A stretch of 64,000 nt of DNA from JANXZS01 sp963797255. Lineage in GTDB: Bacteria > Acidobacteriota > Terriglobia > Terriglobales > Acidobacteriaceae. Each line of letters begins with the position of its first letter. The stretch's first letter is position 1. The translations under genes were made by a program, and so were the position numbers. Under the pieces are notes generated by a model. It was not told where the DNA came from, made no database searches, and worked only from the letters and a program-made list of their open reading frames with translations. This document shows, in pieces, positions 8,223 to 16,120 of the stretch. The DNA is taken from the NCBI GenBank assembly GCA_963797255.1, contig CAWCOV010000030.1:186001-250000 (forward strand). The letters are read 5' to 3'.

Positions 8223-9548
8223 CATCTTGCGATAGAGGTGGCTGCGTTCGAGGCCCAGGCTCTCCGCGGCGCGGCTCACATTTCCGCGGCATTCATCGAT
8301 CTTCTTCAGGATGTATTCGCGCTCGTAGGCCTCACGGGCCTGTTGCAGCGTGCTGAACTCCTCGTTGCGTTTCCCGCCCGCACGATAGACCATCATGGGC
8401 AGGTGTTTTCTCTCAACCCGCGTAACGGCCGGATTGAGGATGAGCACGCGCTCGATCATGTTCTTCAGTTCGCGCACATTGCCGGGCCAGTGATATTGCT
8501 GCAAAGCGTGGGTAGCCTCTTCGCTGATTTCGACACGCGGGCGGCCATATTCGCGGCCAATCTCGCGCAGAAATTCTCGAGCGAGTAGAGGGATGTCTTC
8601 CTTGCGATTGCGCAACGGCGGCACATAGAACGGGATCACGTTGAGACGGTAAAAGAGGTCTTCGCGAAAATTTCCCTTGGCGATTTCTTCTTCGAGATCT
8701 TTGTTGGTTGCCGCGATCACGCGCACGTCCACTCGAAGGGGCTGTGAGCCGCCCACCGGCGTAAACAGTTGCTCGTCAAGCGCGCGCAGCACCTTGGCTT
8801 GCGTCTTCAGGCTCATGTCGCCAACTTCATCGAGAAAGAGCGTTCCGCCGTCGGCGCGTTCGAAGGTGCCGCGTTTTTCGGCAGGGCCTCCAGCGATGGC
8901 GCTGTGGCGATAGCCGAAGAGTTCGCTCTCGATGTAGTCCTCTGGAATAGCGGCGCAGTTCAGTTCAACGAAGACGCGCTCAACGCGCAGACTCTGTTCG
9001 TGGATGGCGCGCGCGATGAGTTCTTTGCCGGAGCCGGATTCGCCGTAGATGAGCACGCGGCCGTTGGTGGGCGCCATGAGCTTGATCTGTTGACGCAGCG
9101 CCTTGATGGGCACGCTTTCGCCGGTGATGGGAGCGTGGTGAGAGAAGCGCCGCTTGAGTTCCTGATTTTCGCCGCGAAGACGTTTGGCTTCGATGGCGTT
9201 TTTAACGACGATGAGAGTGCGATCGAGGGAGAGCGGCTTCTCGAGAAAATCAAAAGCCCCGAGCTTTGTGGCTCTCACGGCAGTCTCAATCGTGCCGTGC
9301 CCGGAGATGATTACAACTTCCGGCTTGCTATCAGTGTTGAGGCCGTGGATGTCGCTGAGAACGTCAAGTCCATCGCGATCGGGAAGCCAGATGTCGAGCA
9401 GCACGACGTCGTAGGGCGCATCGCGCATGAGCACCATGGCCTCAGCCGCGGTGGGGGTGGAAGTTACTGCGTACCCTTCTTCTTTGAGTATCTCTTCGAG
9501 AGACTCGCGGATCTCGGCTTCGTCGTCAACGATGAGCAGGTGGTTCAT
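8193..9548 (-). CDS. ntrX: NtrX-like response regulator (REC-AAA+-Fis) with degenerate GAFTGA
   Basis: A 451-residue response regulator. It has a receiver domain with phosphoacceptor Asp52, an AAA+ module with Walker A GESGSGKE (169-176) and Walker B TLFLDEVGD (around Asp240), an R-finger region, and a C-terminal Fis-type helix-turn-helix (NVSRAAESLGLERSHLYRKM). The sigma-54 contact loop, GAFTGA in NtrC, reads SAIAGG at 216-221. It overlaps the ntrY stop by 4 bp (ATGA), so the pair is translationally coupled. NtrX proteins of Alphaproteobacteria are known to lack GAFTGA, which supports the NtrX label over NtrC and suggests it may regulate sigma-70 promoters. Confidence 0.88.
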   Translation of the reverse strand: MNHLLIVDDEAEIRESLEEILKEEGYAVTSTPTAAEAMVLMRDAPYDVVLLDIWLPDRDGLDVLSDIHGLNTDSKPEVVIISGHGTIETAVRATKLGAFDFLEKPLSLDRTLIVVKNAIEAKRLRGENQELKRRFSHHAPITGESVPIKALRQQIKLMAPTNGRVLIYGESGSGKELIARAIHEQSLRVERVFVELNCAAIPEDYIESELFGYRHSAIAGGPAEKRGTFERADGGTLFLDEVGDMSLKTQAKVLRALDEQLFTPVGGSQPLRVDVRVIAATNKDLEEEIAKGNFREDLFYRLNVIPFYVPPLRNRKEDIPLLAREFLREIGREYGRPRVEISEEATHALQQYHWPGNVRELKNMIERVLILNPAVTRVERKHLPMMVYRAGGKRNEEFSTLQQAREAYEREYILKKIDECRGNVSRAAESLGLERSHLYRKMKTLNIAVRE

Positions 9549-11818
9549 GCAGTTGTCTTGTCCTCTTTCGCCGGTGCTTGTTCTATGGGCGCGCTGTTCT
9601 CAGCCAGCGGCAGTTCGATGATGAATCGTGCGCCGGCTGGAATGTTTGACTCCGCTCGAATGGTTCCGCGGTGATCCTGAATGATTTTCGCAGCAATGGC
9701 TAAACCGAGTCCTGTTCCGCGTTGCTTGGTTGAGAAGTAGGGCAGGAAGAGGCGCTCCCGCATCTCCATGGTAAGGCCGTGGCCGGTGTCAGAGAGCGTG
9801 ACCTCGACGGCTCCATGACTCTCATTGAGCGCGGTGGCAATGGTGAGCACTTTGACGAGGCTTCCCTGCATGGCTTCTGCGGCGTTATCGATGAGGTTGG
9901 CAAGGGCGCGCTTCATGGCTTCAGGATCGACCATGACGAGAGGAAGCCTGGGTTCCATCTGCCGCCTGATTTTGATTCCCTCCAGCCTTCCGGCGAAGAG
10001 CATGAGCGAGTTTTCGATGGTCTGGTTGAGGTCAGAGGGCCGTGGTTGCGCGGTAGGGAACTGTGCGAGCGCAGCGAACTGATCGACCAGTGTGCGCATG
10101 GTTTCGACCGAGCCGAGTATGACGTCGCTGCATTTCCGGATGACGCCGGGCGACTCCGGTGCATTGCGATCCACGTGCCTGCGAATACGTTCCGCGGAGA
10201 GGCCGATGGGTGTGAGCGGATTCTTGATTTCGTGCGCGACGCGCTGGGCGACTTCCTTCCACGCAACCTGGCGTTGCGCGCGGAGAACTTCTGTCACGTC
10301 TTCCAGCACGAGGATGCAGCCGCGCTGGCCGCCGGCAAGATCGAGCGTGGCAACGGTGGCGGCGAGGTTGAGCATGCCTTCCGGACCCCGTAACTCAAAC
10401 TCGGCTGAGGCTGTGCCCATTCGCTGACTGCGGCGCACCAGCAGCGTCAGCTCGTTCGACATTTCTTCCGGGAAGGCTTCGCTCAGGAGCATTCCGTGCG
10501 TAACCGAGCGGCGTTCGTTGGCGACAAGCTCGACGAAGGTACGGTTTGCCTGAAGGATTCTGAGTTCCGGATCGAGAGTGACAACACCGTTGGGGATGGT
10601 CTCGAGAACTGTTTCCAATTCGCGGCGGCGCTCTTCGAGGGCGAGGTTCGCGGCGGAGAGCTTGGTGGTAGATGTTTCGGCCAGCGCGCGGCTCTCCTCG
10701 AGATCGGAGGCCATAAGATTGAAGGATCGGATCAACTCTCCGAGTTCCTCGGTCGCGTTCTCCTGAATGCGATGCTTGTAATGGCCGGCGGCAATTTCGC
10801 CCATGGCATCGGCGAGAGATTCGACTGGACGGGTGATTTGCTTAGAGAGGAAAAGCGCGAGCCAGCTGCTGGCAAAAAATATGAGTGTGGTGAGAAGGAT
10901 AAGCAGCATCAGGTAGGTACTCCTGATGCGATTGCGGGCACGGAAAAGGACCCAGTAGTCGCGCGCACCTGAGCGTATCTGATCGACAGACGAACTCAGC
11001 CCGGCGGGCAGCGGCAGACCGACAACGACCAGCGCGCCATCTTGCGTCGTTCCCAGGCCAACGGAATATTCGCGCATGCCCATGGTCACGATTGGTTGAT
11101 CATGGCGCTGCGCGGCGCTCAGCACCGTGGTGGTGAGATTCTCGCCGGCGGGCGGTTTGACGTCGCTGTTTTCGTCGGTCCACGAACGAATGGCCGTGAC
11201 TTTCTGCTCGTTCGGCACCTGGTAGTCGGCGAGAAGATTTCCGTCGAGATAGACCATGACGAATCCGCCCTCAAGGCTGATGCGGTGGTTCCGCATGACA
11301 CTCACGAGCGCCGCGCGATCCGGGTTGCTGAGCGCGCGATTCATATCTTCAGAACTGGCAAGGGCCTGGGCTTCAGCCTGCGAGTTTGCCGTGGCATATT
11401 GCGCCAGTTCGCTTGCCACCCGCGTGGATTGCTCTCGAAGCTGCGAGGTGGGTTGCGAAAACCATCGTTCGATGGAGCGGTTCATGAGCAGGTAGCTGAA
11501 CAGGAACATAAAGAGCGCGGGCGCAAAGGAAAGCAGCACTGCTCCAATGAGCATGCGGGAACGCAGTCGGGAGCCGAGGACGCGGCTGCGCTGATCTGCG
11601 AGCAGCTTGAGTATGTTGCGCGACAAGAGCACAAGCAACATAACGAAGAGCAGGAAGACGAGGACCGACAACGCGGTAAAGAGGAAGACTTGTCCTACGC
11701 TGCGTGGGTGCAGAAAGCTGATGTTGAAGGCGTTGAGCGCGCCAAGCAGCAGGAAGAGGAAGAGCATGCCTCCGCCGAGCATCCACACGGTCGCTTTCCG
11801 CTTTGTATGGTCAGCCAA
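9545..11818 (-). CDS. ntrY: NtrY-like sensor histidine kinase
   Basis: A 757-residue membrane kinase. Transmembrane segments occur at about 13-33, 43-66 and 88-112, with another after a periplasmic/extracytoplasmic region at about 301-323. HAMP (about 325-378), PAS (about 398-510), HisKA with phosphoacceptor His529 in RVAHEIKNPLTP, and a HATPase_c domain (GTGLGLAIAAKI) follow. This is the NtrY arrangement. It forms an operon with the downstream regulator (4-bp overlap). NtrYX systems respond to nitrogen, redox or envelope conditions in proteobacteria; the signal here is unknown. Confidence 0.88.
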   Translation of the reverse strand: MADHTKRKATVWMLGGGMLFLFLLLGALNAFNISFLHPRSVGQVFLFTALSVLVFLLFVMLLVLLSRNILKLLADQRSRVLGSRLRSRMLIGAVLLSFAPALFMFLFSYLLMNRSIERWFSQPTSQLREQSTRVASELAQYATANSQAEAQALASSEDMNRALSNPDRAALVSVMRNHRISLEGGFVMVYLDGNLLADYQVPNEQKVTAIRSWTDENSDVKPPAGENLTTTVLSAAQRHDQPIVTMGMREYSVGLGTTQDGALVVVGLPLPAGLSSSVDQIRSGARDYWVLFRARNRIRSTYLMLLILLTTLIFFASSWLALFLSKQITRPVESLADAMGEIAAGHYKHRIQENATEELGELIRSFNLMASDLEESRALAETSTTKLSAANLALEERRRELETVLETIPNGVVTLDPELRILQANRTFVELVANERRSVTHGMLLSEAFPEEMSNELTLLVRRSQRMGTASAEFELRGPEGMLNLAATVATLDLAGGQRGCILVLEDVTEVLRAQRQVAWKEVAQRVAHEIKNPLTPIGLSAERIRRHVDRNAPESPGVIRKCSDVILGSVETMRTLVDQFAALAQFPTAQPRPSDLNQTIENSLMLFAGRLEGIKIRRQMEPRLPLVMVDPEAMKRALANLIDNAAEAMQGSLVKVLTIATALNESHGAVEVTLSDTGHGLTMEMRERLFLPYFSTKQRGTGLGLAIAAKIIQDHRGTIRAESNIPAGARFIIELPLAENSAPIEQAPAKEDKTTA

Positions 11819-11933
11819 TGCCGGCTCCTGAACGTCCGCGGTCCTATGCGGGGATACAAGGCATTATAGGCGGTTCGTATCCTGTTCTGTGCCGATGCGC
11901 GGAGAATGAACGGCACTGGGGTCAAATAGAAAG

Positions 11934-11953
11934 GGCGTGGGGTGAGCCACGCC
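11934..11953 (-). terminator. Terminator downstream of ald
   Basis: A 7-bp GC-rich stem (11934-11940 with 11947-11953, loop of 6) is followed on the minus strand by CCTTTCTATTT. It sits 20 bp after the ald stop and before the ntrY start. Confidence 0.6.
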
Positions 11954-11972
11954 TTCCTTTACGCCGCGACGC

Positions 11973-13088
11973 TCACGCGAGGAGATCGCGCACCGGCGTC
12001 CAAGCCTTCTGCTGTGATTCGGCAACGCCTTTATACGTGAGAGTGCCGAGGTATGTGTTGACACCTTCGGCGATCCCCTCGTCTTTAAGGATGGCTGCCT
12101 TCGCTCCATGCTCTGCGATCTTGAGCACATAGGGAAGTGTGGCATTTGTGAGCGCGAGGGTCGAAGTGTTGGGCACGGCTCCCGGCATATTCGTAACGGC
12201 GTAATGCACCACGCCATCGACTTCATACGAAGGATCGCTATGGGATGTGCCGTGCGCGGTTTCGATGCATCCGCCCTGATCGATGGCAACATCTACGACG
12301 ACGGCGCCCTTCTTCATGCTGGCGACCATCTCCTTGGTGACGATTTTGGGGGCGGCGGTTCCGGGAACGAGCACCGCGCCAATCACCAAGTCAGCTTCTG
12401 CAACAGCCACGGCTACATTATGGTGATTGGATGCCAGCGTATATAGGCGTCCATTGAAGATGTCGTCGAGTTCGCGCAGGCGGTTAAGATTGAGATCGAT
12501 GAGCGTGACTTTGGCTCCCATGCCAAGCGCGATCTTGGCGGAATTAATGCCGACGATGCCGCCACCGATGATGCATACATTTGCAGGTGGCACGCCAGGC
12601 ACGCCTCCGAGCAGGATGCCGCGTCCACCATTGGCCCGCTGCAGATAAGTCGCGCCAACCTGCACTGCCATGCGTCCCGCTACTTCTGACATTGGAGTGA
12701 GCAGCGGCAAAGTGCCCTGTCTGTCGCGAACGGTCTCATAGGCAATGCCGATGACTTTCGTCGAGAGAAGCTTTTCGGTGAGTTCCGGGACGGGAGCGAG
12801 GTGCAGGTAAGTGAAGAGCACGAGACCTTCGCGGAAGAAGCCATACTCCTTCTCGATCGGCTCCTTGACCTTGACGACCATGTCGGCCAATCCCCAGACG
12901 TTGTGGGCGGAGCCAACGATTTCTGCTCCTGCAGCCTGGTATTCGTCGTCAGTGAAAGCTGACTCTTCACCGGCATGGGTTTCGACAAGGACTTTGTGTC
13001 CGGCGTGGGCCAACGCCTTCACTCCCGCGGGTGTAACGCCCACGCGGCTTTCGTGGTCTTTCACTTCTTTCGGAACTCCGATAATCAT
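11973..13088 (-). CDS. ald: Alanine dehydrogenase
   Basis: A 371-residue NAD-dependent L-alanine dehydrogenase that interconverts alanine and pyruvate plus ammonia. The N-terminal signature MIIGVPKEVKDHESRVG, the substrate lysine in VKVKEPIEKEY, the YLHLAP histidine and the Rossmann motif IGGGIVGINSAK are present, and length matches the family. The frame is open 44 codons further upstream (to 13220), but that extension is translated from the inverted-repeat element. ATG 13088 with AAAGGAAG ahead of it is clearly the real start. Alanine dehydrogenase next to ntrYX would fit nitrogen metabolism, but this is only context. Confidence 0.95.
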   Translation of the reverse strand: MIIGVPKEVKDHESRVGVTPAGVKALAHAGHKVLVETHAGEESAFTDDEYQAAGAEIVGSAHNVWGLADMVVKVKEPIEKEYGFFREGLVLFTYLHLAPVPELTEKLLSTKVIGIAYETVRDRQGTLPLLTPMSEVAGRMAVQVGATYLQRANGGRGILLGGVPGVPPANVCIIGGGIVGINSAKIALGMGAKVTLIDLNLNRLRELDDIFNGRLYTLASNHHNVAVAVAEADLVIGAVLVPGTAAPKIVTKEMVASMKKGAVVVDVAIDQGGCIETAHGTSHSDPSYEVDGVVHYAVTNMPGAVPNTSTLALTNATLPYVLKIAEHGAKAAILKDEGIAEGVNTYLGTLTYKGVAESQQKAWTPVRDLLA

Positions 13089-13162
13089 TTCTTTCTTCCT
13101 TTGCGAATTTCGTGTTTTATCCCTGCGATAGTTTGCTTTAATTTCCCAGCACTCCTGTTTAC

Positions 13163-13206
13163 TTGTCATCCCGACCGGAGCGAAGCGCAGTGGAGGGACC
13201 TGCGTT
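13163..13206 (+). repeat. Left arm of 44-bp perfect inverted repeat
   Basis: This arm begins TTGTCATCCCGACC and ends GGGACCTGCGTT. It is identical over all 44 bases to the reverse complement of 13506-13549. It encodes the last residues and stop of the GIY-YIG gene lying between the arms. Identity stops sharply at both ends and no target-site duplication is evident in the flanks. Confidence 0.97.
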
Positions 13207-13507
13207 TCTCTTCTCGCCACTCGTCACTCAAATCGGCCCAGACGGAGTTATTTTGCTCAATGAGCCAAATCTTCTTTGCTCGTCTCCAGTGCTTGATCTG
13301 CTTTTCTCGATCTATGGCGTTGACGACCTGTTCGAAATGTTCGAACCAAACCAGCCGGCAGCAATGATACTTTGCGCTCAAGCCCTCGATTTCTCGATTA
13401 CGATGTTCTTCGATCCTACGCTTGATGCTGTTTGTCATTCCGCAGTAAAGAACGTGGGTTCGACTGGCGACGAGATACACATAGTAATTATGGTCCTGCT
13501 GGCTCAA
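13166..13507 (-). CDS. GIY-YIG nuclease superfamily protein embedded between inverted repeats
   Basis: A 113-residue single-domain protein of the UPF0213/YhbQ-like GIY-YIG type. YYVYLV (the GIY element), LYCGMTN (YIG replaced by YCG), IKRRIEEH with the catalytic arginine, and DREKQIKHWRRAKKIWLIE with the metal-binding glutamate are all present. The domain is complete to ADLSDEW. The TTG start at 13507 is chosen because GGAGGG inside the right repeat arm (13515-13520) lies 7 nt upstream. The frame stays open to 13549 but only through repeat sequence. The last dozen codons and the stop are in the left arm. Family members are small nucleases, mostly uncharacterised; a link to maintenance of the repeat is inference. 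Confidence 0.8.
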   Translation of the reverse strand: MSQQDHNYYVYLVASRTHVLYCGMTNSIKRRIEEHRNREIEGLSAKYHCCRLVWFEHFEQVVNAIDREKQIKHWRRAKKIWLIEQNNSVWADLSDEWREEKRRSLHCASLRSG

Positions 13508-13549
13508 CGCAGGTCCCTCCACTGCGCTTCGCTCCGGTCGGGATGACAA
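13506..13549 (-). repeat. Right arm of 44-bp perfect inverted repeat
   Basis: Exact reverse complement of 13163-13206, separated from it by 299 bp. Read on the minus strand it provides GGAGGG seven bases before the TTG start of the GIY-YIG gene, so it acts as that gene's ribosome binding site. No further copy was noticed by eye elsewhere in the window. Confidence 0.97.
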
Positions 13550-13591
13550 TTGTTATTTGGATTCATCAGTTAACCATGTAAATCAAGCCTC

Positions 13592-15076
13592 TTAATCGAT
13601 CTGTGCGCGTTGCAATTTGTCGGAATAATCCACGTATACGGACTTCCACGTGGTGTAGAAATCGATGGCTCCGGTGCCGCCTTCGCGGTGGCCGTTGCCG
13701 GTCTGCTTGACGCCGCCAAAGGGCAAGTGGACCTCTGCGCCAATGGTGGGTGCGTTGATGTAAGTGATGCCCGCTTCAAGATCGCGGATGGCGGTGAAAG
13801 CGCGGTTCACGTCGCGTGAGTAGAGCGCGGTCGACAGGCCGAATTGAATTCCGTTGGCCTGGGAGATTGCTTCCTCGAGGCTGCTGCATTCAATCAGGCT
13901 TAGCACCGGGCCAAAGACTTCTTCCTGCGCAATGCGCATGGAGGGCGTGACTTCGCTGAAGATGGTCGGCGCGAAGAATGTGCCATCGGCATGCCCGTTT
14001 GCGGAAAGGCGTTCGCCTCCGCAGAGAAGCTTCGCTCCTTCTTTGACAGCAATGTCGACGTAGCGGGCCGATGTTTCGAGCTGCTGCTTGTTGATCTGCG
14101 GTCCCATCTCGAACTGCTCATCGAGTCCGTCGCCGACGCGCAGAGCTTTGGCACGATACACCAGACGCTCGGTGAAATCGGCGGCAATTTTCTTATGCAG
14201 GATGATGCGGCTGGTGGCGGTGCAGCGTTGTCCCGAGGTGCCGAATGCGCCCCAGACTGCGCCGTCGATGGCGAGGTCGAGATTGGCATCCTCGAGAACG
14301 ATCATGGCATTCTTGCCGCCCATTTCGAGCGAGCAGGGCTTGAAGTTGCGCGCGGCGGCCTGGCCTACGACTCGACCGATCTCGCTTGATCCCGTGAAGG
14401 AGATCGCGCGTACGTCAGGATGATCAACGATGGGCGCGCCCACCTCGGAGCCAAAGCCCGTAACGATGTTGATGACGCCCGGAGGCAGCCCAGCATCCAG
14501 AAGTGCCTGCACAAGGTTGTAGGTGGATAAGGGAGTGTCCTGCGCCGGTTTGATGACGCAGGTATTTCCGCAGACGAGGGCAGGGAGGAGCTTCCACGAG
14601 GGAATAGCCATGGGGAAGTTCCACGGAGCGATCATGCCGCAGACGCCCACCGGCATGCGCACGGACATGGCGAATTTATTGGGCAGCTCGGATGGCGTGG
14701 TTTGTCCGAAGAGCCGACGGCCTTCACCGGCCATGTAGAAGGCGGTATCGATGGCTTCCTGCACGTCTCCGCGTGTCTCGCTAAGCACTTTGCCCATTTC
14801 GCGGGTCATGTCGCGAGCGTACTTTTCCTTCCGCTGACAGAGAATTTCGCCGGCGCGGTAGAGAATTTCGGCGCGCTTCGGAGCGGGAAACAGCCGCCAA
14901 CTGGCGTACGCTTTCTTGGCTGCCGCCACGGCGTCGTCAACGTCCCGCGCATTGGAAGATGGGAATTCGCCGACAACGTCTGTGTTTCGAGCAGGATTGA
15001 TATTAAGGAAGGTTTTGCCGGAGCGGGAAGCAACCCACTCGCCGGCGATCAGGTTCTTGTAAACAGGTATGGACAT
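13592..15076 (-). CDS. Aldehyde dehydrogenase (possibly 2-oxoglutarate semialdehyde dehydrogenase type)
   Basis: A 494-residue NAD(P)-dependent aldehyde dehydrogenase. The catalytic cysteine lies in GTSGQRCTATSR, the general-base glutamate in LEMGGKNA, and the Rossmann segment in FTGSSEIGR. The stretch KRAEILYRAGEIL and the following REMGKVLSETRGDVQEAID resemble the KGSADH/YcbD subgroup that oxidises 2-oxoglutarate semialdehyde, but subgroup assignment by eye is uncertain; succinate-semialdehyde or other aldehydes are possible. It is the first gene upstream of the repeat element on the same strand, with no obvious partner genes. Confidence 0.88.
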   Translation of the reverse strand: MSIPVYKNLIAGEWVASRSGKTFLNINPARNTDVVGEFPSSNARDVDDAVAAAKKAYASWRLFPAPKRAEILYRAGEILCQRKEKYARDMTREMGKVLSETRGDVQEAIDTAFYMAGEGRRLFGQTTPSELPNKFAMSVRMPVGVCGMIAPWNFPMAIPSWKLLPALVCGNTCVIKPAQDTPLSTYNLVQALLDAGLPPGVINIVTGFGSEVGAPIVDHPDVRAISFTGSSEIGRVVGQAAARNFKPCSLEMGGKNAMIVLEDANLDLAIDGAVWGAFGTSGQRCTATSRIILHKKIAADFTERLVYRAKALRVGDGLDEQFEMGPQINKQQLETSARYVDIAVKEGAKLLCGGERLSANGHADGTFFAPTIFSEVTPSMRIAQEEVFGPVLSLIECSSLEEAISQANGIQFGLSTALYSRDVNRAFTAIRDLEAGITYINAPTIGAEVHLPFGGVKQTGNGHREGGTGAIDFYTTWKSVYVDYSDKLQRAQID

Positions 15077-15276
15077 TGGAGCATGCCTTCCGGGTTTGTA
15101 TTGCCAAACTGGTAAGGATACAGGAATGATGTGACAACCAAGCGGTTGGAAAACATCTGCGGGGGTTCAGCCTCTCCTTGGATGGCGGCTGAACACAAGA
15201 AGATGCGAGAGATACGAATGGGCCCCGGCAATCCGTGAAGGGATTTTGCCAAGAGAATTCGAAAAGCGAGGGTACC

Positions 15277-15498
15277 ATGCCAGAAAATCCTGACCAACCC
15301 AGGCAAGAAGTTGTTGTTCCGGCGCGGACGATCCCAGTTCGCCGCATCGCAGGCATTGCCGCAATCATCGTGGCGCTGGTTGCCGTGCTGTATTTCTTCG
15401 CCGTTGGCGGCATTCGCTCTCACCGCACTCCACCGACCGATTCCGCGCCAAGCAACAGCATGGTCGTTGAATCCACGACAACATCTTTCGCGGTTTGA
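15277..15498 (+). CDS. Small single-pass membrane protein, unknown
   Basis: A 73-residue product with a Pro/Gln/Val-rich N-terminus, a basic RR, one membrane helix (about residues 24-42, IAGIAAIIVALVAVLYFF) and a Ser/Thr-rich tail. ATG 15277 has GAGGG a few bases upstream; the open frame begins at 15235 but without a start signal. The positive-inside rule suggests the N-terminus is cytoplasmic. No family recognised. It converges with the following membrane-protein gene. Confidence 0.5.
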   Translation: MPENPDQPRQEVVVPARTIPVRRIAGIAAIIVALVAVLYFFAVGGIRSHRTPPTDSAPSNSMVVESTTTSFAV

Positions 15499-15510
15499 TT
15501 TGCAGCGCGC

Positions 15511-15942
15511 TTAGAAGCGAGCTGCTGTCGACTCCGTCGTGAGCAGCTTGTATCCACAGACCATGATCACGATGCCGATCGCATTCAGCAAGGTCGGCGG
15601 GAGCAGGCAGGCCCATCCCAAAGTGGTGAGCGAGGATGCGGCAGTCAGCACGTAGGAAATATCCGTGAAGAGGTCGGAGAAGCGCACCGCCGCGACCACG
15701 ATCAGCCAGATGGGTGCCTTCCTCCAGCGCAGAATCGCAATCGCCTGCACGATAGCGAAGGCCAGCCACTGTCCGGCGGATCGGCGCAGGAAGGCTGTTT
15801 CGAGGCCAGCAGGCAGCGTTCCATGAAACAACCGAAACCAGAGATCAGGGGCGAACCAACTCATCAGGAAGATGAGCGTGTCTTCAAGCGTTGCTACGTA
15901 AAGAAAGATGAGGATGGCGATCTTGAGCGGACGAGGGATCAT
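15511..15942 (-). CDS. Four-helix membrane protein, unknown
   Basis: A 143-residue protein starting MIPRPLKIAILIF with about four hydrophobic helices (about 8-30, 52-66, 73-95, 112-133). The reading frame is open upstream to 16458, but that part is antisense to the secreted hydrolase and low in hydrophobicity, so the internal ATG is taken as the start. No named family was recognised. It is divergent from the hydrolase gene, with about 180 bp between the starts. Confidence 0.6.
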   Translation of the reverse strand: MIPRPLKIAILIFLYVATLEDTLIFLMSWFAPDLWFRLFHGTLPAGLETAFLRRSAGQWLAFAIVQAIAILRWRKAPIWLIVVAAVRFSDLFTDISYVLTAASSLTTLGWACLLPPTLLNAIGIVIMVCGYKLLTTESTAARF

Positions 15943-16120
15943 GGGCTGGCTCCAATGAACGCTTGATGCAGGACCCCGGACCCGGAAACGCTTTGTAAGA
16001 ATCGCACAATTTCCACGTGACGGAACAGACGCTCGGCCAGGAGCGGTGCCGGGTGCCGTGTGTGATTCTGCGTTGCCAGGAAGGCTGCGGGCTGCCATTG
16101 AGTCAATCAGGCGGCGTGTT

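Noticed and set aside
13089..13220. N-terminal extension of alanine dehydrogenase
   Set aside because: Its codons come from the inverted repeat and spacer; ATG 13088 has a good ribosome binding site and matches the family start.
13163..13546. Plus-strand open frame across the inverted-repeat element
   Set aside because: It mirrors the GIY-YIG gene and shares its first residues only because the arms are identical; it has no domain.
13163..13549. Classical insertion sequence or integron cassette
   Set aside because: No transposase or integrase, no target-site duplication and no cassette attachment site are visible; the GIY-YIG gene is the only content.
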